In this document: in pieces, positions 32,441 to 43,865 of the stretch | How positions within the stretch are numbered: position 1 is the stretch's first letter | How the letters are laid out: each line of letters starts with the position of its first letter | Assembly (NCBI GenBank): GCA_019055375.1 | Contig: JAHQIW010005550.1 | Coordinates: forward strand, 48,763-112,762 | Direction of reading: 5' to 3' | Source: Parelaphostrongylus tenuis | Taxonomy: Eukaryota > Nematoda > Chromadorea > Rhabditida > Metastrongylidae | DNA length: 64,000 bases | Notes under the pieces: generated by a model | Told to the model about the DNA's origin: nothing | Database searches by the model: none | The model's input: only the letters and a program-made list of their open reading frames with translations | Program-made: the position numbers and the translations under genes

Positions 32441-32980
32441 GTTGCCCAAGAACACCAGGTGACGACGGAGGTGGAGGTGGAGGTGGAGGTGGCGGAGCTG
32501 CACGCCCAGTTTGCAACGTTTGCAGCAGTGATGAAGGTGCCGCCGTGACCCATTGGCTGTGTTGTTGGCCAGGGCGCGCGTGGAGCCGAGTTTCACTCTC
32601 AGTCCTCACTGGCAGTTAACAACAACGTCCCATGGAACGCCACAGCAGGGCTAACCTCGAGATTGCTTGGACACTCGATTTTCGTCTTCTTCTTGAACAG
32701 CCTAGAATAATATACTGGTCGAGCGAGTCTCCTTGAATTCTCGAAGATAGCCTTGCTGGGCGTTCCACAGGACGTTGTTGTAGTCTTCCAGAGAAAAGTG
32801 AAACTCGGCTCCACGCACGCCGTGACCAACATCACAACCACTCAGCCAAGGCCTCTCCTTCATAACTCCTACAAGCGTTGCAAACTGGGCTTGCAGCTCC
32901 GCCACCTTCACCCCCACCTCCATCTCCGCCGCCACGTGGTGTTCTCGGGCAACCGTCCTGGTCAACTTCGCATTGCACTG
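32441..32980. repeat. Inverted duplication of a formin proline-rich segment and a SINE-B
   Basis: 32,450-32,545 is the inverse of 32,850-32,965: poly-proline codons, then 'gcagctccgccacc', 'caagcgttgcaaactgggc' and related blocks. Inside these, SINE-B sequences at 32,541-32,720 (plus) and 32,690-32,860 (minus) are also inverse to each other. The centre is near 32,700. Proline-rich frames on both strands result from this symmetry. Confidence 0.65.
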
Positions 32981-34600
32981 CTCGCAGCGAAGAGGTATAT
33001 CTGAAGATGAAAAGGGCATATTCTATGTTTACAGCTCCGCCACCCCCACCCTCACCTTTACCTCCGCCGCCACGTGGTGTTCTCAGGCAACCGTCCTGGT
33101 CAACTTCGCATTGCGCTACTCGCAACGAAGAGGTATACCCGAAGATGAGAAGGAAATATTCTATGTTTTTTGGCAGGCCATTACTCAGCAGGAAATCACT
33201 AATGTGCATATGGTGTGGAATGAATATTTGAGGCCAGATTTCACTGTTGAGGAGAAGGAGCGAATACAGGCAGTATTTAAAATAGTAAAACCAACATCAA
33301 CTCGGATTCTGTCGAACCGAAAAGCTACAATCGAGAACTCTGCATCCGCTGTGATCTTCCATCTTTCCCAACAAAAAGCCCTGAACTTGGAGATCGTACT
33401 GGCTAAGTTTTGTCCTCTAACAGTTATGGATTTGGTTACGAAGTAGGAGTCAAACGACATGGACGCAAATTCGACGGATCTCCTCTTTTCGCTATTGAAG
33501 TACTTCCTCACGGGGGAAGAGACACTGATGTTCAAGAATTTCAACCGAGAAGAAGTTAAAGTCAATTGTGACGTTCTGTGCTGGGAAGCTGCTCGTAGGC
33601 CAACCCTGAGGCTGAAGATGGAGCTGGATATAGCACGAGAGCAAATCGTCCAGGATCTTGCCCACTATTGTGCTCGACAAAACACTTCGAGCTGCACGCT
33701 CTCCTTTGTTCATTCATCTCTTGTACAATTATCTACAGTGTGGAAATTATTTGAATCAAGGCACCGCGATTGCCAATGTTGTCGGATTCCTACTTCCAAC
33801 TCTTCCGTCAGTACTGACAACAAAAGAAAAAGTAAGCAATGGCTAAAATGATCGTGTTGTCGACCTTCTGGTTCAACATGTGGAGTTCGATAGCGCAGTC
33901 CTCCAAAGAGCGATATGTTCTATGCAGTCTGCGAAATTCAAGAGCTTCAAATGAGATGACGCATGCCGTCTCAGACATTATCTCGCCACGGAGAGCAAGC
34001 TGTAGAGTTTTCTGACAATCTGTGTACCTCAAAATCATTTTCGTAAAGTTTGTCAAGCTTATTTCCAACTGGCTCTAAGTATCTTTGTATGTTAACATCT
34101 CAACCAAACTCAGTGGTGCAAATCATTCAACATCGATACGAGATAGAAGCAGCGTCAAAAGAACTAAGGTCCTCGGTCAGTCGCCTGCAGCATCACCTGA
34201 TAACCAAAGGAGTTGGAGACGTGTTTCTACTCAAAACCTACCAGGCTTTTTTGAAGGATGAGGCTTTAAGCAATCCAAAGTTGGGCTCAATATTGCAAGA
34301 TATACGTGGGATCGAGGCATCGTTATAGCTCTATTCTAGGTGAAATCTATAAAACTAGAAAGTATGGTATCGATCGCCTTAGAAGCTTTCACGACCTTAT
34401 CTGATTGCTTGAAGACACGGAGCGTTGTAAGAAAAGCGGTTTTCACGTGTGACGGTTGGTCGGGAAAAACTCACTATGAGGCAACGATGTCTCCAAAGAA
34501 AGTCAGTAACTGTGGAGGAAATGAGGAAGATGTTCTTACAGGTAGCAGTCAGCTAATCAGTGAAATATGTCGAAGAATTTTAATGAAGGAAGTGTTCTAG
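32860..34600 (+). pseudogene. Formin FH1-FH2 pseudogene
   Basis: Formins nucleate and elongate actin filaments through the FH2 domain. Here a proline-rich FH1-like segment is tandemly duplicated (32,865-33,010 and 33,035-33,170). FH2-like sequence follows: DFTVEEKERIQAVF, QKALNLEIVLAKF and DLLFSLLKYF, then RRPTLRLKMELDIAREQIVQ and, in another frame, CGNYLNQGTAIANVVGF. A TAG at 33,444-33,446 interrupts one frame, and a frameshift falls near 33,655-33,690. Later pieces (QHVEFDSAVLQ; KELRSSVSRLQHHL at about 34,155) are again broken. It resembles the FH2 of invertebrate inverted-formin types, but the subfamily is uncertain. Confidence 0.7.
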
Positions 34601-34862
34601 TCTCGGTAACGCTGGGCTCACCATGATCATCACTGGAAAATACTGATAAGGAAGAGTACTGATACGAATATAATATATACCCTTACATATCTACAGAGGC
34701 TCTCCATTCTCATATGCTCATATACCTTCATATATTACCTGTACATTGGTCTCTCATATATATAAGAAGCACGTCAAGAAGTGTGCTGCTTCAAACTGAC
34801 TGTCAAATGAACTCAGTGAAATGATTGTGATGTCTAAAATACTGCGAATGTAGAATAAACTT
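34601..34862. other. Anonymous AT-rich sequence
   Basis: No supported feature. Confidence 0.3.

Positions 34863-34918
<56 letters not shown>
34863..34918. repeat. (TA)n microsatellite
   Basis: About 55 bp of nearly pure TA repeats. Confidence 0.95.
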
Positions 34919-34919
<1 letters not shown>

Positions 34920-34920
<1 letters not shown>

Positions 34921-35095
34921 ACGAGAAAGGGTAACTGCCCGTCTGACGAGATCGCAAGATCGAAACACGTGTATCGGGCTCTATAAGTCAGCTTTGTTTG
35001 ACAGACCACTGACATGCGTAGCTCAAATATGATTGCAAGGCATATTGAAATTTGAGCTGTGGTCTCAAGAAAACACTCGAAACGAAAGTTATGTA
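34920..35095 (+). repeat. Family C repeat, single arm
   Basis: The hammerhead at 34,937-34,979 is followed by 'gggctctataagtc', 'cagaccactgacatgcg-agctca' and 'ggtctcaagaaaacactcg'. It begins right after the TA microsatellite. Confidence 0.65.
34937..34979 (+). ncRNA. Hammerhead ribozyme motif, family C, well preserved
   Basis: Stem I GCCCGT/TCGGGC (one mismatch next to the core), CTGACGA, stem II GATC-GCAA-GATC, GAA, stem III ACACGTGT (perfect palindrome), cleavage triplet GTA. All catalytic-core bases are present. Confidence 0.7.
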
Positions 35096-35359
35096 TATAT
35101 ATTAATAAACTCAAATATTACAAAAAAAAACTGAAAAATTAAAAATGAGAAACCGTCGATGATAATGAAAAATATGGTTATTTGGTTTTTTTTTTTCACT
35201 TTCTAATGTCTTGGTGTACCTACTTTATCTGTTTATTCTAAAAATTCTTCGTTACGAGCTGCCGTAGATTATCATATCAAGAATGCAAGCATCAGAATGT
35301 ATCCTCTTGGAAAATCAAAATGAAAATCGCTGTAGCGTAGAAAGATTGGTGTTTAAAAT

Positions 35360-35432
35360 GGGGTGTCAGTAGTGTAACGGACAAAGCACGCGCTACCCGA
35401 AAGAGTAAGGTGCGGGTTCTCGCCCCGGCTGA
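35360..35432 (+). repeat. tRNA-like unit related to the 290-bp repeat
   Basis: 'gtcagtagtgtaacgg' then CGCGCTACCCGAAAGAGTA, GGGTTCTCGCCCC and GCTGAC. The acceptor stem is shortened to about 5 bp. The rest of the repeat is absent. Confidence 0.5.
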
Positions 35433-37849
35433 CAAGAAAGTTGCTCACATCACTCTACATCAATGGGTATATTTGAAACATCAGACCACCGCTAGAAGCG
35501 TTAAACAAAAAGGATCCCATTTGATCTTTAAAATGAAAATCAACATTTACAAGCTTGTATACTCTTCATTTTTTGGTAAAACTTTTCGATAGAAAGAATT
35601 TGTAAAAGGCATTTCACTTCGCGAATTTGCTTTTGTTTTTTGAAAAGTTTGATTAAGTAATAAATAACTACTAGGACATGTATTCCTAAGTTATTTCATT
35701 ATCAATCTGTTAATCTAAGTTTATTTGAAATTAAATTAATCAAGAGCTTACATTTGAAATTAAATTCCCTAAATTATCGATAGTCGTAAACATTAACTTG
35801 TCATGAACAGCTGTCTATTTGAAAGTTCAAACATAGCAACAATGTGTAATTTAGCTCATCAACTTTGCATTTTTAGGAAGCTAAAAACTATATGTGACTG
35901 GGTTTAGTTCTTATTTATATATTTCAATGTACTAATCCAACTGCTGTGAATGTTAGAAATGCGGAACAATGAGATTTTCAATTATAAAGTTGATTTGTCA
36001 AATTTCTAAAAGTTATATACATCAACCTATGATAAACTATTCGGACTTGATTTGAGAAATGACAAGAAATACAGACCAGAAATAAAAAATTTACAGATAA
36101 TTCAAACTCCATTTAATGTAAAATATTATACTTTTTATATTGCTTATACTTTCTTCCGTATTTTGAATAGTACAGATAACTAACAAACTGAAAAAGAATA
36201 CAAAAAAATGTACTTTCCAGTGTAAATCCAAAAAAACACGGGATTCGAAATAATTTTTCTATTGATAAAACAGAGAATGACGTATCGGAAATAGAGCATT
36301 CCTATTTAAATACTGCTATATAAATGCTTACAAAATGTTTGTCATGTCATCTCAGTAAATATCGATCTAAAAATTCAAAGCTTCTTATTTTGTATGGTCA
36401 TATAAATAGAGTATTTCAAATTATGGCATAGGAAATCTCCCATTGACCAATTATATCTCAGTTAAATAATACTACAAACCATTAAGATCAGTTTACTAGA
36501 ATTCTAAGTGAACATTTGATATTTGTCGCTGAATAATTTGCCTTTGTAGAAAAATTTGATCATATGTTGGAATGAAACTAGTGATCTATTTTGAAAAATA
36601 TATTCTAAGAAGAAAGAAAAAGTTAACAAACACAAGAAGTGAAATGAAAATGAAAATAGAAAAGCGAAAATTGAAACAAATGAATGACTGGCAGACAAGA
36701 AAATGGAAAAATTGACTCTAATTATGTAAATACAGAGATATCCAACTGTAAATAACTTTACAACAAAAATCCTCTGGAAAGTGGAGCAGATAAAACTGTA
36801 AAACAAAAATCGCAATTACGACAAAAGGCTCTGTACGTTCCTATTCAATTGATAGAATAAGATTAATAAGAATAAAACATAAAAAAGAATCGTGGCATAT
36901 CTATGTGAAGGATAAAAGGCGATTCGTGACACTTGATCAAGCAATGGCACAATGTGATGAATGGAATCATAAATAAACACGATAAACCAACGTTTTCTTC
37001 CACCAAAGTCTTAGGGAAAAGATCTGCCGGCGATGAAAGTGTCAGTCGGTTAATCCAGTATTCACATTCTACTGCCAATAGTAGAACGGCGAACGCCGTA
37101 AATTACACGTACAGTAAGATGGGAACATGAAATAAAAGGAAAAAAAACAAAAAGACAGGCAAAAACAAAACAAGTAAAAATTGGAACAAAAGACGTATTT
37201 GCTCATCCAAAATGGAAGAGTTTTGCTATAGAGAGACTTTAAAAAATTCTTCGAGGCATTTGAAGTGGAAAACTGTTCATAGAGAAAGAAGTAAATGATC
37301 AGAATGGTGGAAAGATTAGAACTAACGTGAGACGAGAATTCAATAAAGCAAGACCACGGCTATACGGTGGCCGCGCTACCGTAACTTCAACGCAGCATCT
37401 GCGAAATGTGTCACGTCGATATTGTAATATGAGGCAGTGGGTCAATGTATCAGGTGTCCACTGAAACATCACTCTGTGGTAGCCCACTTCATTCAGATGC
37501 CGAGGGAAGGTGGTACCTACACTTTTTTATTCAAGTGTCACTCAAGTTGCTAGAACATCCTCTAATACACCGTAGCCTTTTGACAACAACCTTATTTGGT
37601 CTAGACAAAACAATAGTGCATAAGAAAAGTGGATAACCCGCTAAAACTTCTCAGTCATACCAAAATCGGCTCCTCGCCTCGTGTACAGATTCATTGATTT
37701 ACTTCTGGTGCGCTGCAAGAGCACTTGGTAATGACCTTCTAAACTTCATAGTAACGCAATGAACTGACCGTTTCGAAATAAGAGGAAACTTCTAAGGAAA
37801 AGCCCTTTCATAAATTGAAAACTTGCACGTGGTTGGTATTTTCCTTCTT
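35433..37849. other. Repeat-poor AT-rich region without a supported gene
   Basis: Two plus open stretches have protein-like composition (36,990-37,130 ending TANAVNYTYSKMGT; 37,263-37,468 with TNVRREFNKARPRLYGGRA). Neither has a domain, and the first is also open on minus. They could be terminal exons or chance. Confidence 0.3.
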
Positions 37850-37865
37850 TTACTCAAAACGCGAT

Positions 37866-37901
37866 GCCTAACTTTTCGGCGTTAAAGCCTTCGTCAGAGC
37901 C
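37866..37901 (-). ncRNA. Degenerate hammerhead-like motif
   Basis: GGCT, CTGACGA, stem II GGC-TTTAAC-GCC, GAAA, then AGTTAGGC. Core and stem II are intact, but stem III and the stem I 3' strand no longer match. It resembles the family-D motif. Confidence 0.35.
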
Positions 37902-37925
37902 TTATTTGTGAAAGGGTTTAGTGGA

Positions 37926-38344
37926 GATCAGAGGTCGATCTCATTTTCACTTTCACTAAGACAACGACACCATTCTCGATCTTTTGGCAAAAAGAGATCG
38001 CACATTTTGTATAATGTGAAAGGCAACATTCCTTGATTAATTACAAGGCAAGTTAAGTGAAAAACACTGGTTGCCACACTGATGAAAATCGATGAGTAAC
38101 CGAAAGAAGATGAAGGTTTTGTCGAAGAAGATCAAAGCTTTCTGATAGAAAAGACATTAAAGTCGACAAAGGAGCTTCAGAATTTGCTATAAGATAGTAT
38201 TTGACGGTGCGTTAGTTAATATAAAAGCTAAAAGAACATTAATATGAACTCCAAGAATTAGTCTGTTTTTGCTGCTTTTTGGCACTATTATGATATTCCA
38301 AGTATAACTAACAGAACTGAGTGGTACGAAAAATTTGACCTCAA
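37926..38344. other. Anonymous sequence
   Basis: No supported feature. Confidence 0.35.
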
Positions 38345-38440
38345 AAGGTGATGAACCCACGCTTCACCCGTGCCGGGGACGGGGTGGGTGGAAAGCGGGT
38401 TCAGCTTCCGTGTGAGGTCGACTTTTCGCCCACAACTCAA
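38345..38440 (+). repeat. SINE-G 3' half
   Basis: 'aaagcgggttcagcttccgt' and 'gaggtcgacttttcgccca' parallel 43,505-43,550. The A box is lost. Confidence 0.45.
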
Positions 38441-39695
38441 TTCTTTCAGTTATACTGAAACATTAATGTCGTCTAAATGGAGAACAGTAGAAATTCTGAG
38501 GTCTGCAAAAACAATCGTTTCTGACTATGGAACGTATACACTATCAAGGTTTCCCTTGAGAAGCAAGGAGGACAGCATAACAATAAAAAAATATGAGATC
38601 TTGTTCTAGGGTCAGAAGCCAAAACAGCGAAGCTGAAAACGACCATGAGTGTTTTCGCATTGATTTACGGATACCTTCCAAATTAAGAATAATGACTGTA
38701 CAATGAGCATCTAAGAAAAGTCAGAGTATCGTGAAGAGGCTGGATAAGAGCAATAACGTCTCAGATAACAATCAGATCAAACCACACGTAATCAGAGACC
38801 TTTCAAAGGAGCAAATGTAAAAAGTGTACGATTCGCACTTTGTGAAAAACGTGAAGTCGGACCATTTAGTCGATAGTGTAGAAGAATGATTCAGATCCTT
38901 CAAATTTCGAACGAAACTGCTACTTGGAAGAAGCTGTTGTCCAGCCATTAGTCTTTGGAACACAGTCACCTAAGCTCAGCAGTGGAAATCTCCACAAGAA
39001 CCGTGTAATTTTATCAGAGCTCAGCCCACAAAACAATGTACCTAATGATCAAAAGTATGTATCACATGCAGAAAGAAAAGACTTAAGGTTCTGAAAATCA
39101 TGCAAATCTACCAAACTACAACTCAAATGATACTCGACTGACGATAAACTTAGAAACTAGCTGAAACTAGGGAAAATACTTGCCATGGACAGCTTAGCGA
39201 TACATTGGTGTTAAGACTTTCTATCACCACTGAAATTGTTCGTAGTTCCACTTTTTTGGCTGGAAATTTGAAGAATCTAAATGAATTTCGACCCATTACA
39301 TTCACTGGCCCCATTCTATAGGCTGTCTTTCCGTTTATCATACTTTTAAAGAAAATTGCGATTATGTTGAACAATACGGCTATACTTAAATATTCTGACT
39401 GATCTACTTTTACGAGCTCTAAAGAATATGACAAATCCGAGCACTACTTCTGCGTGACTGATTAGGTGAAATTATCTCTCTCTCGTATTTCTGCATATGC
39501 CCTACATGTCACTTGTTCGTCATACATTTGTCAGTCTCAATGTTCTAACTCTTGCCAAAATATCTTAGTGGATCAATTATACGGAATTGTCAAATAAATT
39601 CAAACCAGTAAAGCAATTACAGACGTTAGAGCACAGTTGCTAACGAAATGTGAAACACAAGCGTGGCGACTTCTCTACCTATTCAGGTGTCAATC
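38441..39695. other. Anonymous sequence
   Basis: No supported gene or repeat. Confidence 0.35.
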
Positions 39696-40030
39696 ACGCT
39701 CATCGTTAAGATCGGTAGATTGGTACTGTAAACTTGATAAGGATATAGCATGTTTTGAGCTAATGAGGTTCAAGTGCTAGATAGACGCGTGTTTCGTCCT
39801 ACCTGGCCTTCTCAGTAGCGCACTTCCTCGGTTCAGCCGAACCCTTAGCTATACTCCTGTGTGAAGGAATTGACACTGAGTAATAAATCACCGCAAGTTA
39901 GGTGATCAAATCCCTTGACATAGCAGAGACCAGCAATCGAGCTTGTGGCTGCTAAAATGGATCATACATCTCCATTCGACCGCTGAACCGATGGACTGTG
40001 CTATTGAGGAGTCCATGTAGGACGAAACAA
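39696..40030. repeat. Repeat L with an inverted pair of degenerate hammerhead-like strings
   Basis: On minus near 39,785-39,835: CTACTGAGAAGGCC then GGACGAAACACGCG. On plus near 39,995-40,035: CTATTGAGGAGTCC, ATGTA, GGACGAAACAAGCG. Stem II (GTCC/GGAC) is clear in the plus copy, but CTGA has become TTGA. The pairing and spacing match the other palindromes. Confidence 0.4.
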
Positions 40031-40525
40031 GCGCAATATTCTAGAAACTCCTAATTCTTTGGATTCTTGCAAATTACATTTCCTTATTGTATATTCAAGC
40101 ACGAAGTACGACCTCATTAATCACTTTCACTTTACGTTTTTTATAATTCTGAGAGGTGAAACATTGTCAGTTGATATTTATATACGTCTACAACATTCAA
40201 GTAAGGGTTTTTGAAACTTTCTACGAATTTGCTTGAGAAAATCCAATCTCTCATTGATATCCACATACCAAAGATCATTTATTAACGCTTCTCAAAAGGT
40301 AGAGAGCCAATAATCTTTGAACAAATAATTATTCTAGCAAGTAATAATTCCAAGAGTCGCCTACTCAAGAGATTTATTTATATCAAATTGAATAAGAAAT
40401 CATTTCCGAACTTTAGTAAAATATCTTTGTGATGAAAGCCTTGTTTACCCTCTTTTCTATGAAACATGCAGAGGTCCAACTTATTTAATTGAGGAAAATT
40501 ACTGGCTTCTCGTTTCAAATATACA

Positions 40526-40527
<2 letters not shown>
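40031..40527. other. Anonymous sequence
   Basis: No supported feature. Confidence 0.35.
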
Positions 40528-40602
<75 letters not shown>

Positions 40603-40612
40603 TATATATGTC
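40528..40612. repeat. (TA)n microsatellite
   Basis: About 80 bp of TA repeats with a single interruption near 40,596. Confidence 0.95.
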
Positions 40613-41016
40613 AGGCTGTCCAAGCTATCTTGGCTTGCTAAAACCACAGCCGATCAAAGTTCGAAATGTTAATAAGATCTGTTAACCCACAACATACATA
40701 CTACGATACGCATCCTTTAACTAAAATCCCTTCAAATTACCGTTGACTAGTCAATAATTGAGTTATGTACCTTTTTCTTCAGCTTAGGGATGTAAGTCAA
40801 AGCATTTGTCCTGAATTACATTTATCGTTCAAATCTTGGAGGAGGGTCGGGTGGGCGCGACGAACGTCACTACCACTCGGCCACACTCCGCTAATCCTTC
40901 ATGAACATCTACTGATGTATGCAAGAACGATCAGATACACGCCATCGGCTAGGCTAAAACCAGATAAGAACATCCATTTTATTCCGTTCGATTTTTTCTT
41001 TTTTTCCCTTGATTTT

Positions 41017-41101
41017 TCAGGCTCTTGGTACCGGAGCTGGCATTGTTTTCGGACGTATAATGATGCGGTGGACCGGCCGCGTTAGTGAATGCTTCACATA
41101 A
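41017..41101 (+). CDS. Possible terminal exon, unassigned
   Basis: A long pyrimidine tract and TTTTTCAG precede GCTCTTGGT, which opens ALGTGAGIVFGRIMMRWTGR and ends after VSECFT with TAA. A good acceptor, a Gly-rich hydrophobic stretch and a stop are consistent with the last exon of a small membrane protein. No upstream exon was found, so this is weak. Confidence 0.25.
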
Positions 41102-42034
41102 AAAAATGCGCGAAAACACATAATGATGTCACAGCTAAATTCAGAATGACTAACGGTTTTCCGTGATTCTTCATCTCCTCGAATGATGCTCCATGAACCA
41201 AGGTTGAACATGGTTTTTGGCAATATCTATAATACTGTGGAACGGTCCGAGTGAGTGAATACCTCAGATAAGGGAAGAAAGGGTGAAAAAGCAGAAATGG
41301 ATGATACGGTTCATTCAGATTGATTGATGATTAGGATTCTTTTCACTCAGTTGCCTCTTCGTGATGACATTATGTTACCGACACCAAGCGCAACTCAGAC
41401 AAGCATTCCATTCTTTCCTTGAACGCTGCTTTAACCACTTGCATCACCGACGCCGGTAAGGTCAACCTCGGCACTCAGGACCTAAATGGATAGGAGAAGG
41501 AACTCGAAAGGTCGTTAATCAATCTGAACGGAGTTGTGTCATCATTACGTGTTTTCTCAAACTTTGTTCTCTTGTGTTAAGCGTTCACTGACTCGGCCGC
41601 TTCACAATACTGTCGTTTTATCCGATAACAGTGTCGACCTCGTTACTAGGAGGATGAAAAATAAGGAAAAAAATAGAAAAAATTGAACACGTGAAATGGA
41701 CAGCGTCTTCTCTAAGCCAAACCGAAGACGTCATATCTAATTGTTCTTGCTTGCATCAGTAGACCTCACCTAAACCTCCTCCCTCTCCGAGCCCTGCCTC
41801 CCCCGACACTCTCCAGCAGAATCACCTTCCCAAGTGATAAAAGTCTAAAACTAAGATGTAGTTATTTCTACTTGGTATCCGTACAAACTCTGTCTTCCAA
41901 CTCTGTGTGATCGAATAGTTGGTACTAGACTTCTCTGGAATAGTGAGGATACCAGTTTCATCATCTTGCAACAATTCAAAAGTTCAACTTTCTATAAACC
42001 ACGGCATAACCAATTGATATATGAAAATCGAGAA
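41102..42034. other. Anonymous sequence
   Basis: No supported feature. Confidence 0.35.
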
Positions 42035-42082
42035 AACTTATCTTGATTAGCTGGCGCGGGGTTGGTAGTAGTCGTAGAAATG

Positions 42083-42119
42083 CGGCTGACGTTTCGGCGA
42101 CCCGCCTTCTTCAGAGCCT
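42083..42119 (-). ncRNA. Hammerhead ribozyme motif, family D (left arm)
   Basis: On minus: GGCT, CTGAAGA, stem II GGCG-GGT-CGCC, GAAA, CGTC cleavage region, AGCC. Stem I GGCT/AGCC is 4 bp. Stem III is only ACGT, self-complementary, so cleavage would need a dimer. Hammerheads of this kind are known in the pseudo-LTRs of Penelope-like elements. Confidence 0.7.
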
Positions 42120-42245
42120 GGGCGTATGTAGTATTAATACTCTGGTACTAGTATCAGTACTAGTATTATTATATTATTATATTATTAGTATTATTAGTAG
42201 TATTATACTCTGATACTAGTATTAGTATTAATACTACATACGCCC

Positions 42246-42281
42246 GGGCTCTGAAGAAGGCGGTTCGCCGAAACGTCAGCC
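42246..42281 (+). ncRNA. Hammerhead ribozyme motif, family D (right arm)
   Basis: GGCT, CTGAAGA, stem II GGCG-GTT-CGCC, GAAACGTC, AGCC. Stem I 4 bp and stem II 4 bp are both perfect. All core bases are intact. Confidence 0.7.
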
Positions 42282-42345
42282 GAATTTTTACGACTACTTT
42301 ACCAACCTCGCGCCAGCTAATCAAGATAAGTTTTCTCGAGTTTCA

Positions 42346-43165
42346 TCATCAGTGTGCTCCAAAGTCACTGAATAGATCGCTCATTTATCTGTGCGCAAAT
42401 ACGAAGAGTGGAGCGCGCAACTATAATTCATCAAACGCTTTGATTTACATGCCTCAGTTGAAGAAAAAGAAATTTAATTCAGTTATTAAGTAATCAACGG
42501 AAACTTTTCAAAATCAGTTGAAGGATGCATGTCAGAGTGATATGATTTTGTGGGTGAACAGATCTTATTTAACGTATCAAATTTCGATCAACTGTGGTTT
42601 TAGCAAGCCGAGATAGCTTGGTCAGTCAGATATAAAGTTATATAGAGAGTTTCGGATTAGTATAAGTTGCAAAGAAGGTTATTAGCTTGCGATTCAAATA
42701 CATTTCAAACAATGGCGATTTCTGTACTGGTAGCAAAATCTGCGAGTAGCCGATTATTGATGCAAGGATGGCATAACAAACCTTATTCATCGCTTTTATA
42801 AACTACAAACTAATATGAAACCAATAAAATTTCAAAAAATTCAAAAAATTAGAATACAAACTTACTTAATAAGATTTTTCTATCCTAATGTGTTGAAAAG
42901 TACAGCTCTATGATATTTTTGTGTTTGGAATCTTCGTCGGAGTGTGACCATCAAGTATTTGTTGGCTTTGGCCTGTTGGTGAGCATCCAATTCACCTTTT
43001 ATGGTCGGCCTTCAGATCCTGTGGAGAATGCGGCGGTACTCTTCACTGTACTTAAATAACCCTTCAATTTCTCCGTAGCGTCTGTATCAGCCAAAGATAT
43101 ATAGTGCCTCATCCTAAATAAGTCGCACAAAAGAAATGATAAGATATGATATAGAATGAATGGTA
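42346..43165. other. Anonymous sequence
   Basis: No supported feature. Confidence 0.35.
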
Positions 43166-43710
43166 AGTGCTTCTACGGTGTAGTGGTAGAACGCGCCCTG
43201 GCATGACGGTAGACGCGGAGACAACTTCTGCCGGAGGTCGAGTTTTGACTCATCACTTCGTTATCCTAGATATATTTGGAACATCATAAGACTGCGGAAA
43301 AGGCAGTAGAAGCTTTAGAAATCATGAGCATTACATATCATGATGGCTATTAGATTGGCTAGCTTTATAAATTGATATCGCATATATGACCAGACCTGTT
43401 AAAAACTGGTGGCAAATAGCTATTTTGGAGGTACTGAAAAATGAGTATTGGCACATATGTGCCACTGTGGTGTAGTGGTAGCACGGCCCAGCCATGTGTC
43501 AAAGGCGGGTTCAACTCCGGTGTTAGGTCGAGCTTTTGCTCAGCACTCAATTCTCTTTTAGTGTTCTGTACTTTTAAACAGATCTGATAGGAATTTGCCG
43601 ACCGTGAGTCATGGAAGGCAATGTGGTCCTGTGACGTGGGTTGAACGAGTGATTGCTCCAGTGTGTATTGCAAAGCACCTCTAACCACTGCACCACACGC
43701 GTCCTATACA
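43166..43710. repeat. SINE cluster: SINE-G at 43,166 and 43,453 (plus), SINE-A 5' part at 43,560-43,710 (minus)
   Basis: 43,166: CGGTGTAGTGGTAGAACG, then 'gccggaggtcgagttttgac'. 43,453: GTGGTGTAGTGGTAGCACG, GCGGGTTCAACTCC and 'aggtcgagcttttgctcag'. 43,560-43,710 on minus: 'gtgcagtggttagaggtgct'. The Gly-type A box is very clear in the first two. Confidence 0.6.
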
Positions 43711-43865
43711 GTCGTCCTTGTCAGATGAGGATGTTCCATGCAGCGTGTAGACGTCCTATACGACTTTTTACAATAAACTGTTACTCAAGTGCACGCTTCA
43801 TTTTGAATGCACCACCAAAGGTGAAAAAGCTATATCGCTAAAATTTGTAATAATGAAAAACATAG

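Larger units (their letters stand above)
42035..42345. repeat. Penelope-like tail palindrome (family D)
   Basis: The arms 42,035-42,135 and 42,235-42,345 are inverse (cttatcttgattagctggcg ... cgccagctaatcaagataag) and separated by a TAT/TAG-rich spacer. Each arm carries a hammerhead motif. The arm sequence equals the 3' tail of the Penelope-like element at 31,721. The same arrangement recurs at 48,815-49,115. Confidence 0.75.

Noticed and set aside
32202..32609. 135-codon minus frame with a proline run
   Set aside because: It is a chimera of the inverted formin FH1 arm and Penelope-like element C-terminal sequence, not a gene.
40378..40647. Open frame of alternating Tyr-Ile
   Set aside because: Translation of a TA microsatellite. 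The same applies near 34,870, 52,510 and 52,990.
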